Shown here: piece after piece, positions 1 through 5,054 of the stretch
Layout of the letters: the number at the start of each line of letters is the position of its first letter
Numbering within the stretch: position 1 is the stretch's first letter
Source: an uncultured Alphaproteobacteria bacterium
GTDB taxonomy: Bacteria > Pseudomonadota > Alphaproteobacteria > Micavibrionales > Micavibrionaceae
NCBI GenBank assembly: GCA_937128575.1
Contig: CAKZMN010000188.1
Coordinates: 1 to 5,054 of the forward strand
Reading direction: 5' to 3'
DNA length: 5,054 bases
Program-made: the position numbers and the translations under genes
Notes under the pieces: generated by a model
Told to the model about the DNA's origin: nothing
The model's input: only the letters and a program-made list of their open reading frames with translations
Databases searched by the model: none

Positions 1-1374
1 GAAGACGAGGCAGAAACCCAATGATCGTGCCTGCGCCGCCATAACCGCCATACCTTGCGCGGCGTAATAGCCCACCTCATCAAATACGGTCATGAACGGC
101 GTGGATGAATGCGTTGGTTTGTTTTCAATTACTGTTGAGCTTGAGCCTTCTACTGTGGAGCCCAAGGCGGAACCCATCATACCCTTTAGGGTGGCCGCTA
201 CGATTTTACCAAGGTTGGCGATTTCATCGCCTGATTTTTCAAGAGCGGGGATTAGAACAACCAAGATACGGCGGTTTAGAACAACATCAACCATATCTAC
301 GTCAGCGGCCTGCGTATCAAAAATGTAGCCGTAATCATCACCTAGAGATTGTAGAGAGCGCGTAAATTGCATCGCGAGATAGCCGTGCTGCTGGTTTGCG
401 GTTGTTGTGTCATATTGCGGCGTGTCGGGGCCGGGGGGTTTTACTTTACCTTCATCGTCATAGGCCTCATGCACAAAGCCGGGTAGGGTGTCGAGATATC
501 CGATTAAGCCTGCGCGCAGAAGCTCAGGGACAACGTCGTCGCGCTGCAGCTTAATAACGTTATTGAGCGATAGGTAATCACGGATGATGGTAACGGAAAG
601 CGGCATTTCCTGATTATCACGTTTCCATGTCAGGACCGGCATCATGGCGCTTACGAGAGACACGGCGCGCTCTTTCCACATGGCGTTATCGCCCTCGGAT
701 TCTGGCATTAGGGACACCAGCATGTTCACGAGGTAAGATGCTGACCCGCTAGAAAACGGGTTCATTGTGTTGGATGGTGCGGACAAATCTGAGTTACCGG
801 TCATGTAGTTTAGGACAAGTAAGTCATCATCACGGCCGAAGCGGCGTACCAATGCAGATAGCGAAGACCATAAATCCGTATCGGCCTTACCATCGATATA
901 TACAAAGCCAGAACCCCACGCCAAAGCGTTTGTAACCAGTGATTTCAAGCCCTCGGTTTTACCCGCGCCAGTTGTGCCTAGATAAAGAAAATGCGTTCGA
1001 ATATCTGAATTTGTAAACCAAACTTCTTCGTTACCGTTGTCTGTGTTCCCCAAATATAGGATGCCTTCGCCCTTGCCGCTTTTGCCCGGGCCAACATTGT
1101 TGTTGTCTTTAAATTTTGCATCCATAGGCAGTTTAAATGGCAGGCTCCGGTCGCGCTTATATAACCACCAAAGATAAAGCCCCAAAAACAGGGCCATTAT
1201 GTCTGCTGTTGCTTGTGCCCATGGTACGAAATAAATGGCGAGCGCGGCCATGACGAAAACGGCCGTGGCGTTGTTGGGTTTACTAATGGAATCTGCAATG
1301 CGCGTACGAAGCGGGCGCACATCGCGAAGGATGTCCACATGCTTATGTTCGTATTTGCGCTGGTCTAATGCCAT
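1..1374 (-). CDS. dotL: DotL/IcmO type IV coupling ATPase (3' end outside window)
   Basis: This is the coupling ATPase of a type IVB (Dot/Icm) secretion system, a VirD4/TraD-class inner-membrane protein that receives substrates and feeds them to the channel. The frame is open from an ATG at 1374 to the left edge: 458 residues with no stop. Two membrane segments lie at about residues 36-52 and 55-72. Walker A is GTTGAGKT (133-140). Walker B is MTVFDEVGYY (428-437, acidic pair D432/E433), followed by the DotL-typical GMAVMAAQARSLGF (441-454). Legionella DotL is about 780 residues, so roughly the last 40 percent is missing, including the C-terminal tail that binds DotN and IcmS/IcmW in that species. 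An AGGG ribosome site lies 8 bases before the ATG. The gene starts 25 bases after the stop of the 179-residue protein and two genes after dotM, an order that supports the call. A plasmid IncI TrbC-like coupling protein is the nearest alternative, but the dotM neighbour favours DotL. Confidence 0.93.
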   Translation of the reverse strand, partial: MALDQRKYEHKHVDILRDVRPLRTRIADSISKPNNATAVFVMAALAIYFVPWAQATADIMALFLGLYLWWLYKRDRSLPFKLPMDAKFKDNNNVGPGKSGKGEGILYLGNTDNGNEEVWFTNSDIRTHFLYLGTTGAGKTEGLKSLVTNALAWGSGFVYIDGKADTDLWSSLSALVRRFGRDDDLLVLNYMTGNSDLSAPSNTMNPFSSGSASYLVNMLVSLMPESEGDNAMWKERAVSLVSAMMPVLTWKRDNQEMPLSVTIIRDYLSLNNVIKLQRDDVVPELLRAGLIGYLDTLPGFVHEAYDDEGKVKPPGPDTPQYDTTTANQQHGYLAMQFTRSLQSLGDDYGYIFDTQAADVDMVDVVLNRRILVVLIPALEKSGDEIANLGKIVAATLKGMMGSALGSTVEGSSSTVIENKPTHSSTPFMTVFDEVGYYAAQGMAVMAAQARSLGFCLVF

Positions 1375-1399
1375 TTAATAGCCCTGTTTCCCTTTTTCT

Positions 1400-1939
1400 C
1401 TATTGATCGCGTAAGAAGTCTTCTGCGGACATGGGAACGCCCACCTCCCCTGAGTTTGTTGATTGCGATTGTTGTCCATTAACGCTGGATAGTGATGATG
1501 GCGCCTGTGGAGATAGTGAGTTCCAGACCGTTATTAGAATGATTAAAAGCAAAATAGCGAGTATTGGAGCCATCCATCGTCCGCCTGATTTTTTCTTTTC
1601 TGGCGCGTGCGCTATCGCTCCGCCGCTTTCAGTGGGGAGAAGGTGAATTCTTCCTTGTGCGCTTTCTAAGGCTTTTGATGCTGAGAGAAGTCCTTTAACC
1701 GCATCTGCCTTATGTTCGAAGGTGGCAATTTCTACGTTTTCGCCCTTGGGCGTTTTTAAAACCAGCGCGTGCGCTTCTTTGCTCTCTTGAACTTCTAGTG
1801 CAGAAGCCTTCACATGAGAGAAATCCATTTGCCACACAACGGGCTTTAATGCACCAGGGAAAGATAGAATCAATTTTCCATCAACAACCTTTGCGCTGGA
1901 TTTATGAGAGGAAGAAAGTCGATTTAATAGAGTGCTCAT
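1400..1939 (-). CDS. Unrecognised single-pass membrane protein between dotM and dotL
   Basis: This is a 179-residue protein of no family that I can name with confidence. Residues 1-110 look like a soluble domain rich in alternating beta-strand patterns (VVDGKLILSFPGA, VVWQMDF, HALVLKTPKGENVEIATF), followed by a helical stretch (77-93). A basic linker (KKKSGGR, 115-121) precedes one strongly hydrophobic segment at about 123-140. A Ser/Gln/Asn-rich tail of about 35 residues ends in SAEDFLRDQ. There is no signal peptide. The basic residues just before the membrane segment suggest an N-terminus in the cytoplasm and a short periplasmic tail. A strong AAGGAG ribosome site (1952-1957) sits 12 bases before the ATG, slightly far. 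The gene lies 32 bases after dotM and 25 before dotL on the same strand, so a role with the coupling complex is inferred from position. In Legionella these two genes are adjacent with nothing between them. No resemblance to DotN, IcmS, IcmW, DotY or DotZ was seen. Confidence 0.85.
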   Translation of the reverse strand: MSTLLNRLSSSHKSSAKVVDGKLILSFPGALKPVVWQMDFSHVKASALEVQESKEAHALVLKTPKGENVEIATFEHKADAVKGLLSASKALESAQGRIHLLPTESGGAIAHAPEKKKSGGRWMAPILAILLLIILITVWNSLSPQAPSSLSSVNGQQSQSTNSGEVGVPMSAEDFLRDQ

Positions 1940-1951
1940 TGTTTATATATG

Positions 1952-1957
1952 CTCCTT
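1952..1957 (-). promoter_or_regulatory. Ribosome binding site of the 179-residue protein
   Basis: AAGGAG on the minus strand is the best Shine-Dalgarno match in the operon. It lies 12 bases before the ATG at 1937-1939, longer than the usual 5-9. No other in-frame start lies closer to it, so the ATG is kept. Confidence 0.6.
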
Positions 1958-1971
1958 ATTTTTTAAATATT

Positions 1972-3171
1972 TTAAACGGCCTTTTTAATGCCGCGTTTCT
2001 TAGAATGGGTGTAATCAAGTGTTGGAATTGGTCTTGCACGCGTCGAACTCATGTAATCTGTGATGGTTTTTACGGCATCTTCTAATTTGGGAACGGGGAT
2101 GGGGCGCTGCGTCATTTTTTCCGCGCGGTAATGAGACATCGCACCCAGGCCTTCCATGTGAAAGCTTTGGCGACCTAAATTGTTGAGTGGATACCATAGC
2201 GTTCTGTCATGAGCGCGTAGCCATACGAAGGTTGCGGGCGCTAAAACGCCGCCTTCTTCTCTGGCTGTTGCAAGAGCTCTTAGCATTGCGGTGGTCACGA
2301 AAGCGTGTTGATTAACCTTGGGCAAGATATTTTCAGTTAATTTTTTATTATTTAATATCCTGCGTGATTCTCTCAAAAGATTGGCGTCAATGCGCAGGCC
2401 TTTTTTAAAGCTCCAGCATTGTGCAAGGCGCGCGAGTATATCGTCGGATTCGTTTCGTTTGCGCGATGCCTTCAGGCAGAACGCGGCCAATAGTACTTGT
2501 TGGTAAGGTTTTAAAGCTTTCGTGCCTTTCCATCGTCCAATCAATTGCGATCTAAACGCTTTTAAGGCGGCGGTTTCATTTATTTTTCCATCAGGCGCGG
2601 GTATGTTGTTATATGCGAGCCATTCCTCTGGCCCCAAGGCCTCTGCGAATGCTGGCAGCTCTGCTGGCACTGGAGAGCCCGGCGGTCTCGGTGGCTGCGT
2701 GGATGGATCAAACTCTGCGAAGGGCGCTATAACTGGAAAATTCTGTCTTTGCCTTCTGATTAGACCTTCGATGCCCAAGGTACTCCTATATTGGGTGCCT
2801 GGTCCGCGGAAAAGGCACCATAGCGCGGCGATTAAAAATAATACTATAAATACAAATTTTAGGGGCTGAAGGGCTAAGGCATTGAAATATACCATGTGCC
2901 GGTAATTTAACTGCTCCGCGTCCCATTTGGGGGTGGTTTCATAGCCCGCTTGCCAATTGGTTTCCTTGCCGCTTAACAAAACGGCATAGTCATTATCGAC
3001 AAACCAAGACACCACCCACATCTCGCCATAGCGAATCCAACGTATTAAGTTGCGCACTTCGGTGTCGAAATATACCCAGAATAACCACGCGATAACGCTT
3101 AGCACGACCAGCATTATGGCCCAGCCAACGGCATTTTCATGTAGGGTATTTTCTGCTTGTCCGCCGCTCAA
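1972..3171 (-). CDS. dotM: DotM/IcmP, coupling-complex subunit of type IVB secretion system
   Basis: DotM is an inner-membrane partner of the DotL ATPase; in Legionella its cytoplasmic domain binds acidic signals of a class of effectors. With the start used here it has 399 residues, close to the roughly 380 of Legionella DotM. Numbering from the longest open frame (TTG at 3237, 421 residues), membrane segments lie at about 37-57 and 123-143. After a proline-rich linker (178-195) comes the cytoplasmic domain. It carries the family's most telling stretch, NQHAFVTTAMLRALATAREE (309-328), followed by GGVLAPATFVWLRAHDRTLW (329-348) and LNNLGRQS. No ATG occurs before the first membrane segment. I chose TTG at 3171 because a weak GAG-type ribosome site lies 8 bases upstream and family members have only a short leader; TTG at 3237 is possible but has no visible ribosome site. 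It is the first gene of the dotM-unknown-dotL operon. The family call is firm, the start is not. Confidence 0.9.
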   Translation of the reverse strand: MSGGQAENTLHENAVGWAIMLVVLSVIAWLFWVYFDTEVRNLIRWIRYGEMWVVSWFVDNDYAVLLSGKETNWQAGYETTPKWDAEQLNYRHMVYFNALALQPLKFVFIVLFLIAALWCLFRGPGTQYRSTLGIEGLIRRQRQNFPVIAPFAEFDPSTQPPRPPGSPVPAELPAFAEALGPEEWLAYNNIPAPDGKINETAALKAFRSQLIGRWKGTKALKPYQQVLLAAFCLKASRKRNESDDILARLAQCWSFKKGLRIDANLLRESRRILNNKKLTENILPKVNQHAFVTTAMLRALATAREEGGVLAPATFVWLRAHDRTLWYPLNNLGRQSFHMEGLGAMSHYRAEKMTQRPIPVPKLEDAVKTITDYMSSTRARPIPTLDYTHSKKRGIKKAV

Positions 3172-3245
3172 AGTCTGTACTCTATTGAATTTTAAAGTTT
3201 GATTAGATGCTCTGGTTAAAATAATACCAGAAAACAAGACTTTAA

Positions 3246-3274
3246 ACTATAAAGTTAGGCTTTGAAAAAAGATA
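3246..3274 (-). promoter_or_regulatory. Weak candidate promoter for the dotM operon
   Basis: On the minus strand a TATAGT -10-like box (3246-3251) lies 17 bases from a poor -35-like TATCTT (3269-3274). Transcription would start near 3239, almost on top of the TTG at 3237, which fits better with translation from TTG at 3171. The -35 match is weak and this is a position-based suggestion. Confidence 0.22.
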
Positions 3275-3302
3275 GGAAAAGGGCTGGTAATAGGATTTTT
3301 TT

Positions 3303-3330
3303 TTTGCTAAAAGCTAGGCTCGGCTAATAA
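3303..3330 (+). promoter_or_regulatory. Candidate promoter of the tRNA-Thr/tRNA-Gln pair
   Basis: TTTGCT (3303-3308) and TAATAA (3325-3330) are separated by 16 bases and lie 20 bases before the tRNA-Thr, a reasonable position for a stable-RNA promoter. The -35 directly follows a run of ten T (3296-3305). Neither box is a perfect match. Confidence 0.35.
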
Positions 3331-3350
3331 AGCTGAAGAAAATGTAGTGT

Positions 3351-3426
<76 letters not shown>

Positions 3427-3440
3427 TTTTTTCCAAGTGT

Positions 3441-3514
3441 TGGGGTATAGCCAAGCGGTAAGGCAACCGGTTTTGATCCGGTCATCCCAGGTTCGATCCC
3501 TGGTACCCCAGCCA
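3441..3514 (+). tRNA. tRNA-Gln (anticodon TTG)
   Basis: The gene folds as a 74-base cloverleaf with perfect stems: acceptor TGGGGTA/TACCCCA (3441-3447 with 3504-3510), anticodon stem ACCGG/CCGGT around TTTTGAT (3471-3477, anticodon TTG at 3474-3476), and T arm CCAGG-TTCGATC-CCTGG. Discriminator G and an encoded CCA (3512-3514) follow. It reads CAA codons. The weak first pair T-A of the acceptor is typical of bacterial tRNA-Gln. The sequence downstream looks rearranged, so its 3' end may have served as an integration target. Confidence 0.98.
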
Positions 3515-3525
3515 TTCTTTCTTCC

Positions 3526-3602
3526 TTTCGACACGTTTAGAGAATTTAAGCCGCGAAGTTGCGCGGTGTGCGCGCTTTGCCGTTCTGCGTTTTTTCGACA
3601 CG
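3526..3602 (+). repeat. Direct repeat TTTCGACACG, two copies
   Basis: TTTCGACACG occurs at 3526-3535 and 3593-3602, 67 bases apart. In both copies GAGAAT follows after four or so variable bases and GCCG follows shortly after, so the similarity spans about 20-25 bases. The first copy begins 11 bases after the tRNA-Gln CCA. An inverted copy of the core, CGTGTCGA, lies at 3664-3671. Confidence 0.6.
3561..3578 (+). terminator. Weak candidate terminator after the tRNA genes
   Basis: GCGCG/CGCGC (3561-3565 with 3571-3575, loop GTGTG) is followed by only TTT. An alternative, overlapping hairpin is CCGCG/CGCGG (3551-3555 with 3562-3566) with no T run. GC-rich pairing just downstream of the tRNAs suits a terminator, but the T tract is too short for confidence. 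Confidence 0.3.
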
Positions 3603-3711
3603 CGTGGAGAATGCCGTTTTTACCCTAAATATCGTTGATTTTCTCTGCTCTTTTCTTCTTTTGCGTGTCGAGAGCAAATTCCCTGCTTATCAGGGAATTA
3701 ACAGAGAAAAT
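3595..3711. repeat. Cluster of interleaved and nested inverted repeats
   Basis: Four perfect inverted repeats share this non-coding stretch. They are TCGACACGC (3595-3603) with GCGTGTCGA (3663-3671); ATTTTCTCTG (3638-3647) with CAGAGAAAAT (3702-3711); TGCTCT (3646-3651) with AGAGCA (3671-3676); and the tight hairpin AATTCCCTG-CTTAT-CAGGGAATT (3677-3699). The first two interleave, so they cannot both form as simple nested hairpins. CAGGGAATTAACAG followed by GCAGAA resembles, from memory, an intergenic motif scattered through alphaproteobacterial genomes, often near recombinase genes. The last arm touches the stop codon of the recombinase-like fragment. The hairpin at 3677-3699 has no T run on either strand, so I do not call it a terminator. 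Confidence 0.7.
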
Positions 3712-4160
3712 TATGCAGAATGTAGAATTTTAAAACTCTGAAAAATGGCTGTCCCGACATAGGCTTGTGAACAGCCTTCGCGGATAGCGATGTCTTTGAG
3801 CGTCATGCCTGAGAAATGCTCGTCACGCCACACCACGCCCTGAACCAATTTTTTCAGCTTGTTTGAAGGTAGATCGAAAATATCCTTTTCGTTTTTAGGT
3901 TCTACAACGATAGCGCCGCGCTTAGTTGATCCGGTCTTATAGGGCACTCTAATCTGAAATTCGGAAACAGCGCCTGCAACGCTTACGTTCAGGTGTTTTT
4001 GGACTAGATTTTTGAAATTGTCCGGCTTTAGTGTGATGGTGATTTCATTAATATTAATTGTAATTCGGCTTATGCATTTACGAATCAACTTATAAGCTGG
4101 AATGATTTCTTGATGCTTTAAAACATGCTTGATGATCGAGTCTTCGCTTTTTCCGCACAA
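3711..4160 (-). pseudogene. Serine recombinase C-terminal fragment
   Basis: This is a 149-residue open frame that looks like the C-terminal part of a large serine recombinase (resolvase/invertase class) of the alphaproteobacterial type. In those proteins the region carries KLIRKCISRITININEITIT-like strands, then a basic RxP..R.G segment (here 71-82), then KLKKLVQGVVWRDEHFSG (101-118). A helix-turn-helix follows (LKDIAIREGCSQAYVGTAIF, 121-140). In intact relatives the last helix leads to a LAPDIVEAIL-like motif; here it runs into FKILHSA and a stop, so the 3' end is also altered. The catalytic N-terminal domain and zinc ribbon are absent. The frame opens after a TAA at 4167-4169 with no ATG and no ribosome site; TTG at 4158-4160 is only the first possible start codon. 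I infer a decayed remnant without recombinase activity. A small stand-alone DNA-binding protein is the alternative. Family recognition rests on pattern, not on a search. Confidence 0.55.
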
Positions 4161-4351
4161 GTGACATTAATGACCTAGATCTAATAGATTTTGTCGAGGG
4201 CTATGGCGCTCTTCAAAATGCGATTGATGATTTCATTAGTAACGCAGATCAAGGCCAGATAGAAAGCGTAACAACGCAAGATCACGTGGCTGAGTTGATG
4301 ATTATTACGCCAGATGACGCTTTGTCCAATAATCAAGAATTTCTTTTATAG
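4139..4351 (+). pseudogene. 5'-truncated C-terminal gene fragment, possibly of a secreted protein
   Basis: A plus-strand frame opens after a TGA at 4133-4135 and ends at TAG 4349-4351, about 70 codons. Protein-like sequence begins near 4160: DINDLDLIDFVEGYGALQ, then NAIDDFISNADQG, IESVTTQDHVAELMIIT and PDDALSNNQEFLL. It is acidic and lacks cysteine. There is no in-frame ATG, GTG or TTG before the last third, so it cannot be an intact gene as it stands. The D-x-I-D-F-x-x-G-Y-x-x-x-x-x-A-I-x-D-F spacing recalls C-terminal segments of type I-secreted RTX/cadherin-like proteins, but the match is loose and I do not assign a family. It converges with the LamG gene, 62 bases apart. A chance open frame cannot be excluded. 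Confidence 0.42.
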
Positions 4352-4383
4352 GACCATGAAATTAGAGAATATTTTGTCGTAAA

Positions 4384-4399
4384 GCCCGCGTTTTGCGGC
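4384..4399 (-). terminator. Weak candidate terminator of the LamG gene
   Basis: On the minus strand GCCGC-AAAAC-GCGGGC forms a five-pair stem with one bulged G, 15 bases after the stop codon at 4414-4416, and is followed by only TTT. Position is right; the stem and T tract are poor. Confidence 0.25.
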
Positions 4400-4413
4400 C
4401 ACTATCTCCGCGC

Positions 4414-5054
4414 TTACAAACCCCATTTATCAGTTAAGTACGCGTTTAAATCTGTGCGTTCTTGTAGCGTCAGAGCGTGATCAAAGATGAGAACTTCGGC
4501 CATATCGCCAATGAAGAAACTGCTCGTTGGGGCGGCTGTTCCACGCCCCCCTACTGTAAAGATGTTATTCGTTGGAGAAATGTTCCCTGTTTGATTATTG
4601 GCAGGGACAATTGTTTCGGTTAGCGCGCCATCTTGATAGAAGTCCCACATTGTATTGTTGTGCGCGAATTCTACGTTGTGCCACGCTGTGGTGATTGCGT
4701 TATTAGCAGTGCCGCCCCAGTTCCATGAACCGGGAGCTGTTGTTACAACCGCAGCCTGAACCCTTCCGCTGTTCAACCCTATTTCATATGAAGTTTCTTT
4801 ATTGATGATTATTCGTCCATTTGTATTGGTTGGGTTGATCACGGCAACCAATGTAAATTCGTTATTGTTTAAATCCAAAGTGGGCACACTGGCATCTGTT
4901 GCAAAAAGTGCATCATTGCCATCAAAATTTAGTATGTCCCGTCCATTTTTTCCGGCAATAGAAAGCGTAGGGCGGCGTGATGCCGTGCCGTGAGCTATAT
5001 CATTGTTATTGCCCGATTTATCCACCCATGTAGCCGCATCCCCTCCAGACAAGC
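4414..5054 (-). CDS. LamG/concanavalin-like domain protein, C-terminal part (5' end outside window)
   Basis: The frame is open from the right edge to a TAA at 4414-4416, giving 213 codons of a longer gene. The TTG at 5050-5052 is an internal codon, not a convincing start: the usual domain opening (W-L-D-A-x-D) would lie just upstream. The visible part is one jelly-roll LamG/concanavalin A-like module. From its left edge (numbering from 5052) it shows WVDKSGNNNDIAHGTASRRP (9-28), ILNFDGNDALFAT (40-52), FTLVAVINPT (66-75), a WHNVEFAHNN core, DFYQDGAL, and the closing FIGDMAEVLIFDHALTLQER with YLTDKWGL at the very end. That ending is characteristic of such modules at the C-terminus of large bacterial surface or secreted proteins that bind glycans or other ligands. 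The exact ligand cannot be told. No membrane anchor or sorting signal follows the domain. Confidence 0.85.
   Translation of the reverse strand, partial: LSGGDAATWVDKSGNNNDIAHGTASRRPTLSIAGKNGRDILNFDGNDALFATDASVPTLDLNNNEFTLVAVINPTNTNGRIIINKETSYEIGLNSGRVQAAVVTTAPGSWNWGGTANNAITTAWHNVEFAHNNTMWDFYQDGALTETIVPANNQTGNISPTNNIFTVGGRGTAAPTSSFFIGDMAEVLIFDHALTLQERTDLNAYLTDKWGL

Noticed and set aside
92..365. Two overlapping plus-strand open frames inside dotL
   Set aside because: They lie opposite the conserved DotL ATPase domain and have no recognisable content.
1431..2869. Plus-strand open frames at 1431-1646, 1798-2085, 2318-2506 and 2522-2869, and the minus-strand frame 2015-2197
   Set aside because: All are shadows of dotM or the 179-residue gene, whose protein features and spacing are convincing.
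3296..3305. Run of ten T as a terminator
   Set aside because: No stable hairpin precedes it on the plus strand, and on the minus strand it is an A run; it more likely belongs to the tRNA promoter region.
3252..3320. AAGTTAGGCT (3252-3261) and AAGCTAGGCT (3311-3320) as a direct repeat
   Set aside because: Nine of ten bases match, but the unit is short and AT-rich, without a supporting context.
3437..3741. Plus-strand open frames starting in tRNA-Gln and at 3559
   Set aside because: They translate tRNA and the repeat-rich intergenic stretch; the YQGINRE-containing peptide reflects the nucleotide motif, and there is no ribosome site or domain.
4802..4993. Plus-strand 63-codon open frame
   Set aside because: It lies opposite the LamG domain, whose conserved residues support the minus strand.

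Overview
The window reads as chromosomal DNA from an alphaproteobacterium of moderate GC content. The main clues are the form of the two tRNAs, the alphaproteobacterial style of the recombinase remnant, and the intergenic repeat CAGGGAATTAACAG. I cannot name a genus; a free-living, predatory or host-associated lineage of the Micavibrio/Rhodospirillales sort is a guess only.

Left part (1-3237, all minus strand): a compact operon for the coupling module of a type IVB (Dot/Icm, IncI-like) secretion system. In transcription order it holds dotM/icmP, then an unrecognised 179-residue single-pass membrane protein, then dotL/icmO. DotL is the coupling ATPase; only its first 458 residues are inside the window, but both Walker motifs are present. 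Gaps between the genes are 32 and 25 bases, so they are very probably co-transcribed. DotM and DotL form the inner-membrane receptor that selects effector proteins or the DNA-relaxase complex. The protein between them is the best candidate for something undescribed.

Middle (3238-3710): a short non-coding stretch with candidate promoters facing both ways, then tRNA-Thr(TGT) and tRNA-Gln(TTG) on the plus strand, both with encoded CCA ends. After them come about 200 bases without a real gene. This stretch holds a 10-base direct repeat and several inverted repeats, two of which interleave.

Right part (3711-5054): a scarred, accessory-looking region. A minus-strand fragment resembles the C-terminal part of a large serine recombinase. 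It lies head-to-head with a plus-strand C-terminal gene fragment that also lacks a start. Both are 5'-truncated at about 4135-4169, as if one deletion had removed the heads of two divergent genes. Last comes the C-terminal part of a minus-strand LamG/concanavalin-like protein that runs off the right edge, probably part of a large surface or secreted protein. tRNA genes beside a recombinase remnant and truncated genes suggest an old integration site.
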